A DNA stretch of 64,000 nt from Oscheius onirici. Lineage: Eukaryota; Nematoda; Chromadorea; Rhabditida; Rhabditidae. Position 1 is the first letter of the stretch. Each line of letters opens with the position of its first letter. The stretch is from the NCBI GenBank assembly GCA_932521025.1, contig OW051470.1, forward strand, positions 4,884,501 to 4,948,500. Reading direction: 5' to 3'. Below are positions 10,887 to 20,534 of this stretch, piece after piece. The translations under genes and the position numbers were made by a program. The notes below the pieces were generated by a model. That model saw nothing but the letters and a program-made list of their open reading frames with translations, was not told where the DNA came from and searched no databases.

Positions 10887-12888
10887 AGAATATTGGCCGA
10901 ATACCCGTTGTAAATGGACCCTGATTCAGTCTGATTGGACAGAAGAGGACGCTTCCAGCTGTTGCTGATAAAGGACTAGCAACTACGGTCAGAACAATGG
11001 CATAGAATCGTCATCGTTTCGAAAAGAAGAAAATAATGTTCATTTCGTTGTTAAATGATCTTACAGATCATCTAGGAGGCAAGTACTATAAATTTCGGGG
11101 TTGTGTACTCTACTTCTTAGCGGCCTTTTCTCTGATATCAGTTTCGTTAGTATCCTACACACACGACAAACAATGAAAACGAGCAAACTAGAAAGTTTTC
11201 AAACTGATAGGGCAAAATCAAAAGAAAGAGTTCAGCAAAACAACGAGTCTTTTCGATACAAAAGTGCCGATAAATTGTGTCGCAACAGAGTGCGTCGTGA
11301 TCTCGTCAGATATTTCTCTGCCTTCTGCCATTTGCTGATAAGAATTGTGGTTTATCACTCTCCTATTCAAAAGAACAATTGGTTGGTATTGGAAGAAGTT
11401 TATTCGAAGCGATTAGTGGGAGATGGGTAAACAGGATGAGACGAAACTTTGAGAGAGAATTTGAACAATTGCGCTAAAATGGTGAACAAGCTTCGTGACG
11501 CACAATAACCAAGTTTTCCCAGTATGATTTTTTGAGTCAAAGCTGCAATCAGAGACTGAGAATATTTGGAAGAGTGGAAAGGCTTAGAACGCGGAACACG
11601 GAAAAGTTAGATGTCAGGGCTCAGACGGCTCTCGGTAAATAAACGATTCGCTGACCGTCAACTCTCACTCTCGGCGGTCAGCTTTACTTACTTAACATGA
11701 GAGAGTAAGGATTTCTTCCGTTTCGCAAAATCTGAATGATGGTAACTGACCGCCATTTGTGAAAGAAGCTCTACACAATTGAATTGAATATCTACTTTTG
11801 AATACCACTGACATTTACATCCTCATCTTTTGTTCTTTCACGGAGACCAGTTCGTTGTCACTCAGTTGCACTGTCCCGAGGATTCCGGAGTGTGCAAAAC
11901 CTAAGCGTGTTTTATCAAGTCCTGTGTTTAACATTTGTAGTATCTCGGGTGACCTAACTATACCGATGTGTATTCTATAACTACCCATTCATCCCTATGC
12001 TTTTCAAAAATATTCCCGATTACTTTAAACTACATTCAAGATGATATACGTTTATAAGAAGCTGTAGGCAACAAATATACAGAAAGATGCGAGACAGTAT
12101 TTTTCGTGGCTTCTTTTTTCGTGGATATGCTTAGTGCCGTGATCAGCCATTTTTTGAGCCCAAATTTGTTTTGTCCCTTTACGGACCCTTAAACTTAATT
12201 TTTAGGCCTGTCGACATCGGACATGGTAGACGGAGATTCGTGTTGTTTGCTGTAAACAGGTTGAAGTGTCGCTATCCCACTGTGACTGATTTTATCTTGT
12301 CTGCCACATTCAGATATCTCCTTGATCAACAATTGGCCCGTTACGTAAGGGAGAGATCGACAAGCTGAACCAGTTATACAGAAAAGGATGTCTTTTCCTC
12401 TGTGTGACTGTTTCCACCGAATAAACAGTCTGAAACAACTCGTAGTCTGGTAATCCAGTTGAATGACGCGGTAAGAACGACTAATGAAGTCAACTGGCGC
12501 CAGACACCTTTTATTCGGACCTGTAATAATTTGTTGAACGCATTTCGTCGTGGATCTGAAGCCAAAGCTGAATTCATCTGGAAGTATGAACACTTCTAGA
12601 AGAAGACACAAGTGAAATAGTCAAGAGTGCATCGAGACCTCAGCTCTTTTGGACTGTTTTCGCAAGATCTGCTACCAGTTTGCCAGCCATCACAGCTGAT
12701 AAGTCTTTTCAATCTTCCAACTGTCCAGTGGCTAACCCGCCAGAGACGGGTAGTCCGCGCCAGTCGACAGATCCAGTTCCCGCTACTAGTATTTAAGAGA
12801 TAAAAGCAGTCATTCGTCTCACACCCAGATGCCATCTTGCTCCTTCTCTCTTTCCTCTGATTCAATTCTAATCTAACACTTTAAGGGT
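10887..12888. other. Intergenic, no gene recognised
   Basis: This lies between the start of the ABC transporter (minus) and the start of the ground-like gene (plus), so both promoters must be here. Open frames of 60-138 codons occur (for example 11101-11430 plus and 12195-12611 minus) but show no motif, compositional bias or splice pattern of a gene. The only structure I see is the inverted duplicate of the grl/rbx-1 3' region at 11906-12099. Confidence 0.5.
11906..12099 (+). repeat. Inverted duplicate of the grl/rbx-1 3' region (copy A)
   Basis: The segment starting CGTGTTTTATCAAG and ending near the GTATATTTGT/GCATCTT block is, in reverse complement, very similar to 15421-15617. Long identical stretches include GGGATGAATGGGTAGTTATAG and TTGTTGCCTACAGCTTCTTAT. 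The match stops abruptly at both ends and neither flank resembles grl or rbx-1 coding sequence. The polyadenylation signal present in copy B (minus-strand AATAAA at 15515-15520) is altered here (AATATTTTTGAA), so copy A looks like a non-functional duplicate. Confidence 0.8.
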
Positions 12889-15421
12889 ATGTTGTACCTA
12901 GTTGGGGTACTTTTACTCACGGCAGTGCCGCTTGAGGCATTCTTGTTCCCAATGGGAGGAGGAGGCGGGGGTTGCGGAGGTGGTTGCGGCGGTGGCTGCG
13001 GCGGAGGAGGAGGAGGTTTGATTCGTCACGTTTAAACAATTAACTCATTTTTAGGCTGTGCTCCTCCCCCTCTCCCACCACCACCAGCTCCTTGTGGAGG
13101 TGGATGTAAGTTGCCCGAATGATCACAATAAATACACTTATTTTAGGTGGCGGTGGATGCGGAGGCGGCGGTGGTATTTTTAATATATTTGTTTGAGTTA
13201 AAGTTCAATTTAAGGAGGATGTGCACCCCCACCACCACCTCCTTGTGGAGGCGGAGGAGGTTTGTTTTTGACATCTAAAGTCTCAACTTACCTTCTTTGA
13301 AAAATAATGTCAAGATCAACTTTTAGGCGGATGTGGATCTCCTTGCGGAGGAGGAGGAGGCGGTGGCTGCGGTGGCGGTTGTGGTGGCGGAGGAGGTTTG
13401 TAGATGTGGACCATATATCTTACAGTAACTTTATAGGCGGTTGCGCTGCGCCGCCACCAGCTCCTTGTGGGGGCGGAGGAGGATGCGGTGGTGGAGGAGG
13501 CTGTGGCGGCGGCGGAGGAGGGGGATGCGGTGGAGGTATATTCTTCTGAAACGCCTAATTTTGGGCTGCGACTCGTCAGACATTCTGAAATTTTGCGATT
13601 GAATTTAGTTTGTCAACATGGGTTTACAAAGTCGCTTTCTAATTTTAGAAAGTCCTGGAAAAGTTTGTGAATGCGGGTTGACAAACTGTTCCACAGCTTT
13701 TATGACTGATGGGTGGCCCTGAGCTTAAATATCTCAGGTAGTTGATTGGATAATATCCAACTTTTAATAGATTATCAATATTACAATCCTTTTAGGTGGA
13801 GGATACGCTGTTGCTCCTGCCCCGGCGCCGATTGGAGGTGGAGGATACGCTATTGCTCCATCGGCTAACATCGGCGGAGGATGTAAGTCGTTCATATTAC
13901 AATAACTTTTTAAATTTCAGGTGGTGGCGGAGGAGGAGGAGGAGGAGGTTGCGGAGGCGGCGGAGGCGGCGGAGGTTAGTCGTTAGTTAACTGTAACACA
14001 GAGGATTCAGGAGGATATGCTGCACCACCACCTCCCCCACCACCCCCGGCATCGTTCGGAGGTTCGGGTGGTTATGCCCAGCCTGGCGGAGGAGGAGGAT
14101 ACTCTGCTCGTAAGTCACTCCAATTGGCTGATCCTAATGAAACATTTGAGCTTCCGGCGGCGGAGGGGGATACGCTCAACCTGCTTCCTCTTTCGGAGGC
14201 GGTGGAAGCAGTGGGGGATACGCTCAAGGAGGCGGGGGAGGCGGAAGCTACGCCGCTCCCCAACAACAGTCATACAGTGCTCCTCAAGGTGGTGGAGGAG
14301 GTTATGCCGCGCCAGCTGCCCCTGCTCCGAGCTTCGGTGGAGCTCCTCAGGGCGGAAACAGCTACGCCCAAGGTAGATAAACTAATAGTGTCTGTAGCTT
14401 TTGAGACTAATAAATATTCGTGTCGCATGGCTTCAGTTCTCTGATAATGGACAGACAGAGGTTCTAAGTTTCAGAAGGACCTGCTCCTGCAGCTCCCCCA
14501 CCACCACCGCCACCACCAGCTCCGGCTCCCGCTCAAAACTACCAGCCTCAGCCAGCCCCAGCACCAGCTCCAGCTCCAGCACCCGCTGAAACATACAGTG
14601 TGAGTTACTAGCCGACAACTGAGCAAAACTTGACACCAATCTAGTTCAAAATCCGTTTCGAACAAAATCATATACCGAAATCTCAGACTTCAACATTCAG
14701 GCACCTGCTGCTCCTTCCGCCCCGGCCCCTGCTGCCCCAGAACAGGCAGCTCCCAGTGGTGGGGAATACCAGCAAGGCGGAGGAAGTTCTGCTGCCAGTT
14801 CTGGTGGCGGAGGCAATTATGACCAAGGAAGCAGTGGAGGAGCAGCTGCTGTCGAAAATGCTCCCAGTTCTTCCGGAGGGTATGAACAAGGCGGATCCAG
14901 TGCACCAGCTGCCCCTGCTGCTACTGGAGCAGGAGGCTATGAGCAGAGAGCATCTGGACAAGGAGCACCAGCTGCCCCGTCTGGAGGAGGCGGAAATTAC
15001 GACCAGGCTCAAGCTCAGTCATCCGCTGGAACTGGAACATATAGAGATGAAGAGGGACAAGAATACGAGAGTAGTCAATTCCGTCATCGTCGTTTCTCGA
15101 AGGGAGTGTTGGACAAAGAGTGCAACTCGCTCCGTCTGCGTAAAATTATCAGACAGGTTAGTCTCCAGAATCAAACTAAAAAGAATTTTGTAGTCGATGA
15201 CTCTGGATCCGGAGAGCTCAATGGCCAAAGTTTCTGAAGGAGTTCAGGCTCGTCTTGCTGCGGGAGAATGGTCTGTCTAAAATTATTCTAATGAGAAAGA
15301 GACTTGCAGGTACGTTGCCTGCGGAAATGATGGAATCGAGCCCCTCGAGGGAGAACAAAGAGAACATTGTCTGGTCCAGAGCAACGAGGCATTCGTCTGT
15401 TATGTGGTCAAGAAAGAGTAA
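12889..15421 (+). CDS. grl-like: Ground-like domain protein with Gly/Cys and Pro/Ala repeats
   Basis: Fourteen exons give about 549 residues. The N-terminus MLYLVGVLLLTAVPLEA is a clear signal peptide. It is followed by Gly-Cys clusters (GGGCGGGCGGGC), Pro-rich spacers (APPPPPAPCGGG), Gly/Tyr blocks (GGGYA) and Pro/Ala-rich linkers. The C-terminal 80 or so residues form a ground-like domain, from CNSLRLRKIIRQ to EAFVCYVVKK, with the conserved Cys at its start, in WYVACG, in REHC and in FVCYV. These hedgehog-related nematode proteins are secreted, often from cuticle- or glia-forming cells. Exons at 13055-13105, 13147-13173, 13215-13259, 13327-13395, 13437-13535, 13796-13882, 13921-13974, 14011-14109 and 14151-14372 are all multiples of three and all bounded by phase-1 introns of about 35-70 bp, except one of about 260 bp (13536-13795). 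The stop is TAA at 15419-15421. The gene is convergent with rbx-1. Confidence 0.9.
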
Positions 15422-15617
15422 TATTCTTGCATCTTCAATTATCTGTATATTTGTTGCCTACAGCTTCTTATAAACGCATATCATCTTAAATGTAGTTTAA
15501 AGTAATCGAGAATATTTATTGAAAAGCATAGGGATGAATGGGTAGTTATAGAATACACATCGGTATAGTTAGGTCACCCGCGATACACAACTGTTACACA
15601 GGGCTTGATAAAACACG
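15421..15617. repeat. Shared 3' region of grl and rbx-1 (copy B of inverted duplicate)
   Basis: This is the 3' UTR and spacer between two convergent genes. It begins at the grl stop codon and ends about 25 bp before the rbx-1 stop. It holds a minus-strand AATAAA signal (plus TTTATT, 15515-15520) that would serve rbx-1. An inverted, diverged copy lies at 11906-12099. Confidence 0.8.
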
Positions 15618-15643
15618 GGAAATTGAAAGGAGAAGAGGTTCGA

Positions 15644-16074
15644 TTAGCGTCCGTACTTCTGGAATTCCCACTCGCGGTTGTCAAGAGGGCAGACTTGACG
15701 TGTTTTGAGCCAACGCGAGATGCAGTGGAAGTGGAAAGCGTGGTTACAGTTGCCCCAGGCCACGGTGCAGTCTTCTTTGGAACCAGTGGCCTACATTTTG
15801 CTTGTAAGCTATCTGTTCTAGAACATTAGTTACCTGACTGGCTTGACACTCGATGCAGAGATCCATGATATGGTTGCGACAGATGGCGCAGTTGTCAACC
15901 TGAATATCCCAGGCCCAGAGAGCAACGGCGCTCCATTTCTTCACCTAAAAGAGAATTTAATTTTAAAGACGATAAGAAACAAACCTCGAAGCGTTTCTTA
16001 TCCTGGGAACCATTGTCCGCAATGCTGTCCTCGACCTCCATCTTTACCTCGCCTTCCTCTTTAACGTTAGCCAT
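15644..16074 (-). CDS. rbx-1: RING-box protein 1, cullin-RING ligase subunit
   Basis: Three exons. The start is [16 protein letters not shown] and the protein continues through [17 protein letters not shown] into the RING-H2 domain: [16 protein letters not shown], then [20 protein letters not shown], then [20 protein letters not shown]. All zinc-binding Cys, His and Asp residues typical of RBX1/ROC1 are present. The C-terminal [12 protein letters not shown] is almost identical to the human protein (which ends GH). RBX1 binds the cullin C-terminus and recruits the E2 enzyme in SCF-type ubiquitin ligases. The introns are about 40 and 45 bp. The stop is TAA at 15644-15646. The gene lies 207 bp downstream of FIP1 on the same strand, compatible with a polycistronic unit. 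Confidence 0.96.
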
Positions 16075-16281
16075 AGTTCGAGATCTGAACTTGCGTTTAA
16101 AAAAATTAGCATGCAAAAGGAGAACGTAATGGTAAGGTGAAAAACCACTGATATTGGAAGAGAACTACTGGTACAGAATATTTTAATCAACCGAAAGATT
16201 GGGGAGTCGTAAATGTTTTGTGGAAACAACAGGTTAACAAGTCCCGTATCAGATTTGGAATTTTGAAGGGATTGTGAGAGC

Positions 16282-18269
16282 TTATTCAGCTGCTTCATCA
16301 TGAGATCCGCTTCGCTCCGGAGTTCGATCCGGGCTACGACCTTCATCACGACGTCGACGTCTTTCACGGCGCTCTTCGTCATCGTCTCTGTCCGGGCGTC
16401 TAAAAAAGTTTCACTTTATGTACTAAACTGTTGTGAAATTAGAATGAAAGGTTTCAAAATAGGGTGACATGAGCCTTCAAATCAGTTTGCGTTGCGCAGA
16501 AAATAGCTGTCACGTACACAAGCATTGCAATAATGATTTCAGAAGTATCGCGAAATATAACTATAACAAATTTTGGGCAAATCGAGTTGCAAATCGATAG
16601 CCCCCTTACCTTCGCTTTCGATCGGAGTCATCGTCTTTTCTATCTCTCCTTTTGTCCCTGTCTTCTCGACTTCTACTTCGATGTCTTCGACTACTTCTTT
16701 CGCTCCTTTCCCTGTCACGGTCTTTTCGATCACGATCACGACGGTCATCATCTCTTCTTCTATCCCGGTCGCTTCTTCGCGGAGAACGCGATCGACTCCT
16801 TTTTCTGTTACGACGATCGTCATCCATGTCTCCATTATCTCGTCCGAAATCGCGTCCCATCAAAGGAGGTGGTCTTCCCATAGATCCTAAATGTTACTGT
16901 GGTAAGAAATACGAGGAAAACTAACCTCCTGAACCCATCGGATACCGGACTTGATTGTAACCTGGAGGGGGTAGCATTGAATTGAAACCAGCTGATCCAA
17001 TGTTCATTGGCGGTAAACCAATTGGCGGAGGACGAACAGACATTCCAGGCGGTGGAAGAGAGGGATTGAAACCAGGAGGAGGCAGAGACATATCCAAAGC
17101 AGCTCCAGAACCGACTGTAGGAATACTTGAACTGGATACGTCGATTCCAGGAGGTCCGTCAAGTCCAACTCCTGGCGGACCATCCATTCCAGGAGCACTT
17201 TCCGACCCTGCAAAATAGTCTAATAAGAAGGGTAAAATTTGTTCTCATGCTGTTACCGTCAAAAACGACTGTGCACAAAATTATTGAGAAAATCTACCTG
17301 GCGGTCCGCCAAGAACGGGAACAGTAGGAGGTGGAAGACTCATACCAGGAGGAGGCTTACTGAAGTCCATTAGCGGTGCATTTGAAGGAGTATTGACTCC
17401 AGGAGGACCGGAAACATTTCCTGGAGCTCCGATAACTGTGCGCACAACAGGCTGAAAACGTCCTTAGAAATTCAGGTCAGCATAAAAGTTACCTCGTTCA
17501 TTCCATGATGATGTGCTTTGAAACGACCGCCGTTATCCGTTAGTACTTTTACTGTAGAAGGTCCATCGCCGATGGTTGAAATGTTGCGACTACCCATAAC
17601 TTAACAAGAACGATAAGGAAGGTGGAACAACTGGATACCTGGCATTCCAAGGGGATTCGCCAAATAAATATTCGAGAAGAGAGCTTTGTTGACTGCCGCT
17701 TGGCTAGTAAACTCGCTTCGAAGTTTCTTCTGTCGTTCACAGTATGTATTCCAAGTCTCCTCCGTGAAACCATAGTTGAAATAGTCAGTTATGTCGGCAC
17801 CGGGCTTTCTCCAAGGACGATCGTCCATCTACAGGCTTACTGTTTGTTAAAACAATGAAAAAACGTACAGAAGCAAGATCTACATCGTAGATGGGGGTAT
17901 CTCCGATTCTGGGCAACGAATCAAGATCTAACTTTGAAGTATGTTGTCTTTCGTGAGTAGCGTGTTTCTAAAACATTTCTGAACGAATTCTAAATTCAAA
18001 ATTACCATGCTGAAAGAGACAACTGGTTCAATTTTGCCGATTGTGACCTGAATTCCGTCTTCTTCGTCATCCGAACCGGCCAACGGATTGTCTGCATCCA
18101 AATCGTATTCATCAGCGTACAAATTCTTCTTTTTAGGTTCATCCGTCGACTGTTGCGAGTTTTGTTCCGAGCCTTCTTCAGCTGTCTTCGAATTCTGAGA
18201 AAACCCTAATTCAGTCATGGAAGTGTCTGCCGGAGGATCGACTCCTGGTGGAAGATCAGCATCTGCCAT
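16282..18269 (-). CDS. fipp-1: FIP1-like pre-mRNA 3'-end-processing factor
   Basis: The protein begins [17 protein letters not shown] with an acidic N-terminus ([17 protein letters not shown]). The diagnostic Fip1 motif follows at about 17600-17830: [19 protein letters not shown], then [16 protein letters not shown]. After it come a Pro/Gly/Met-rich middle ([17 protein letters not shown]) and an RD/RE-rich C-terminal tail ([17 protein letters not shown]) ending SGSHDEAAE at TAA 16282-16284. This is the human FIP1L1 layout. The protein is part of the cleavage and polyadenylation specificity factor and tethers poly(A) polymerase to RNA. Introns are short (for example 38 bp after SFSM). The symbol follows C. 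elegans usage. It sits between VPS36 and RBX1 on the same strand. Confidence 0.93.
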
Positions 18270-18640
18270 TGCTCCTAAAAGTCGGTAATTCGAACGAAAA
18301 TGGAAAAAGAGGTTCAGAAGGAAATCGATTTGACAACAATTAGGTCCGAAAATCGATATCGGATGATTTGAGGACGAGTTTAAAAAAGTAAATCTTGGAC
18401 GGAAAATCCGCGATTAAAAAAGTAACAACATCTTCGTGAAAACCTGCATATACATTCGGCACCAATTGGCAAGTAAAAAAGGAATACTTTCTCAACAAAA
18501 CTAGGAGGGAGATCACTCACACACTCATACTCTATGGAAAACTCTAATGTATACAATTAGCTTGTAAGCAAACAGGGGAAATGACTAGAATTTCGGGAAG
18601 GCTTATATTGAGCTTAATTCCAATTGAGAAAATGGCAATT

Positions 18641-20054
18641 CTAGGCTTCTAGGAACTTGTTCGGGTAAAAAAATAGGCCTTCAACGCTGTCATCTCGACA
18701 AACGAGAGTTTTTTCTTCGGCAGCTAGCAGTCTTTCCTTGGCCAATATGACTGTGATTCCCTGAGCATCGGCTAGCTGACTGGCATTGGCCAATCTATTC
18801 AGTTTGACAAATTCGGCAGTAGCTAGCACTGTTTTTTCGACGGAATGCGTTTTTAGCTGTACAACGAGAACTCCCGAAGGGAATTGGTGTAGTCTGAACA
18901 GAAAATTATGAACCAAAAAAACGACTTACCCTAGGGGTGTATCAACTTTGTTGAGCGATTGACAAGCGTTTAGAATATCTTCGGGAGAGAGAAGTTCCAT
19001 TCCACGAGCTCGATTGATACGACAGTAGACTTCAGGAAGGGTCATCATTCCACCACATTCCTGAAATTATTTGTGAATTAGGATTTACAACCTTTTTTTT
19101 TAGTCTAGAATGCAAAACACGCACTTTCAATGGCTGGGAAAGAACCGATCCCAACTCCTCGGCTAGTTTTTCAAAGTATTTTGCTCCATTTCCGTATGTC
19201 GATTTAGTCACTGGATCGGAAACTCCCAATGAGAGAAGGTACGATTTGAAAGCAACTGTCTCATCATCTGTCACCTCTCCTTTTTTAGCCCGCAACTTCT
19301 CGGAAATACTTTTTGATAATCCGACCATTTCTTTCGCCGATTCCATTAGTTTTGACATGTCTTCAAATGCCTAAATTTTGATTCAAAATGTGATACAATA
19401 AGAACTACCTGACTGATTGATTCGTGCGTCTTGGCATGATTTTCAGCCAGCTTTCTTTCGATTCCAGATACACCAAGAGCTCGAAGTTGACCGTGGCTAT
19501 TTCTAGAGCCGCTGGAGCTGGATCCTGAGTTGTGTCTTTGCCAGGTTTTTCTTCTCAATGCTTCGTCATACTTTTTGAAAAACTAAAAAAGGTTATTAAA
19601 ATTGCAATATAGAATAAATAACATCTTCCTCGCCACCTGCTTTGAAAACGAGCCGAATATGTGCATAAGAACTCGAATTGACTGGTCCGATGCTGTTCGG
19701 TGGTGATGCATCCAGGGTTACAACTACTTTTCCCCCTGGAATTATCTAAATAATACGAAAAATATATAAAACACCACCCCGTCTAAACATAGATTTGTGC
19801 TGTCGTTCGATGTTCTGAACCAGGGAATGGTGTAAAACTAGCCGACGATCTGGATCACTTGAATCGGCCCAAATAATTCGATGTAGTGTGAGAGAAGCTG
19901 TTCCTTGCTCAAATTGCGTCTGAAATAAGACAATTAGAAGGCTTAATTACAGACAAACTTGTTTGGAATCTCCATCATAAATGCCGACATGTCCTGCTTG
20001 GCAGAGGAGATCTTCCATGCTGTCTCCGGGAGTGTACCATGTCCATCTGTTCAT
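18641..20054 (-). CDS. vps-36: VPS36, ESCRT-II subunit
   Basis: The start [17 protein letters not shown] aligns with the beginning of the Vps36 GLUE domain; a short upstream frame without Met argues for the ATG at 20054. The GLUE region continues with [16 protein letters not shown] and [16 protein letters not shown]. The EAP30-type winged-helix part has [20 protein letters not shown], then [19 protein letters not shown], and ends [19 protein letters not shown], closely matching the C-terminus of animal VPS36. ESCRT-II sorts ubiquitinated membrane cargo into multivesicular endosomes, and the GLUE domain binds phosphoinositides and ubiquitin. The gene is divergent from the small gene at 20150, leaving 95 bp for a shared promoter, and is probably the first gene of a VPS36-FIP1-RBX1 run. 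Confidence 0.95.
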
Positions 20055-20149
20055 GATACGTCTCTCCACAGGCTCCCGAGATGAGATTTTACTGTTAAAA
20101 AATTATGAATTACTTGAAAAGAATTAAATTAGAAGCGGACTGAAACAAA

Positions 20150-20332
20150 ATGGCATTGAAATTGAACGGGCGATTTCTGAAGAAATATGCACAATGTGCA
20201 GGCATTTACGTAAACCCAGTGCGTGAAATTGATGACAGAACAAAGACAGCACAGGTATACAAAAAATACCTAGAATGGCAGGAAAAAAAACTCATGACCG
20301 ACACGAGTGACAAAAAAAAAGTTGGACCATGA
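20150..20332 (+). CDS. Small 60-residue protein, unknown
   Basis: A single-exon frame reads MALKLNGRFLKKYAQCAGIY, then a charged Lys/Glu-rich remainder (KTAQVYKKYLEWQEKKL), and ends KVGP at TGA 20330-20332. The N-terminus is basic and amphipathic, compatible with a mitochondrial targeting sequence, and the length suits a small mitochondrial or ribosomal subunit. I do not recognise the family. Support for a real gene is its position directly behind a bidirectional promoter with vps-36, its composition, and a same-strand gap of 202 bp to the irld gene. It could still be a chance frame. Confidence 0.55.
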   Translation: MALKLNGRFLKKYAQCAGIYVNPVREIDDRTKTAQVYKKYLEWQEKKLMTDTSDKKKVGP

Positions 20333-20534
20333 GAGTAGTAAATGTTTTCTGCAAAAGTGCGTATATAGTGGGGCGTATATAAAGCGCACGTCATGTCGTT
20401 TTTCGTATGTTTTTTTTCGGTAAACACACTGTTGTTTTTGCTGTTTTTCTATTTTGCAAGAAATTATTTGAAAAAAAACATGATAAATAGAACCAAAAAG
20501 AAATTGTTCTGATTGAAAAGGCGAGAACACATCA

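Noticed and set aside
11101-11430. Plus-strand 109-codon frame between the ABC transporter and grl genes
   Set aside because: No motif, no signal peptide and no splice partners; its length is compatible with chance.
16533-16924. Overlapping plus-strand frames rich in Ser and Arg
   Set aside because: They are shadows of the RD/RE-rich FIP1 C-terminal exon on the minus strand.
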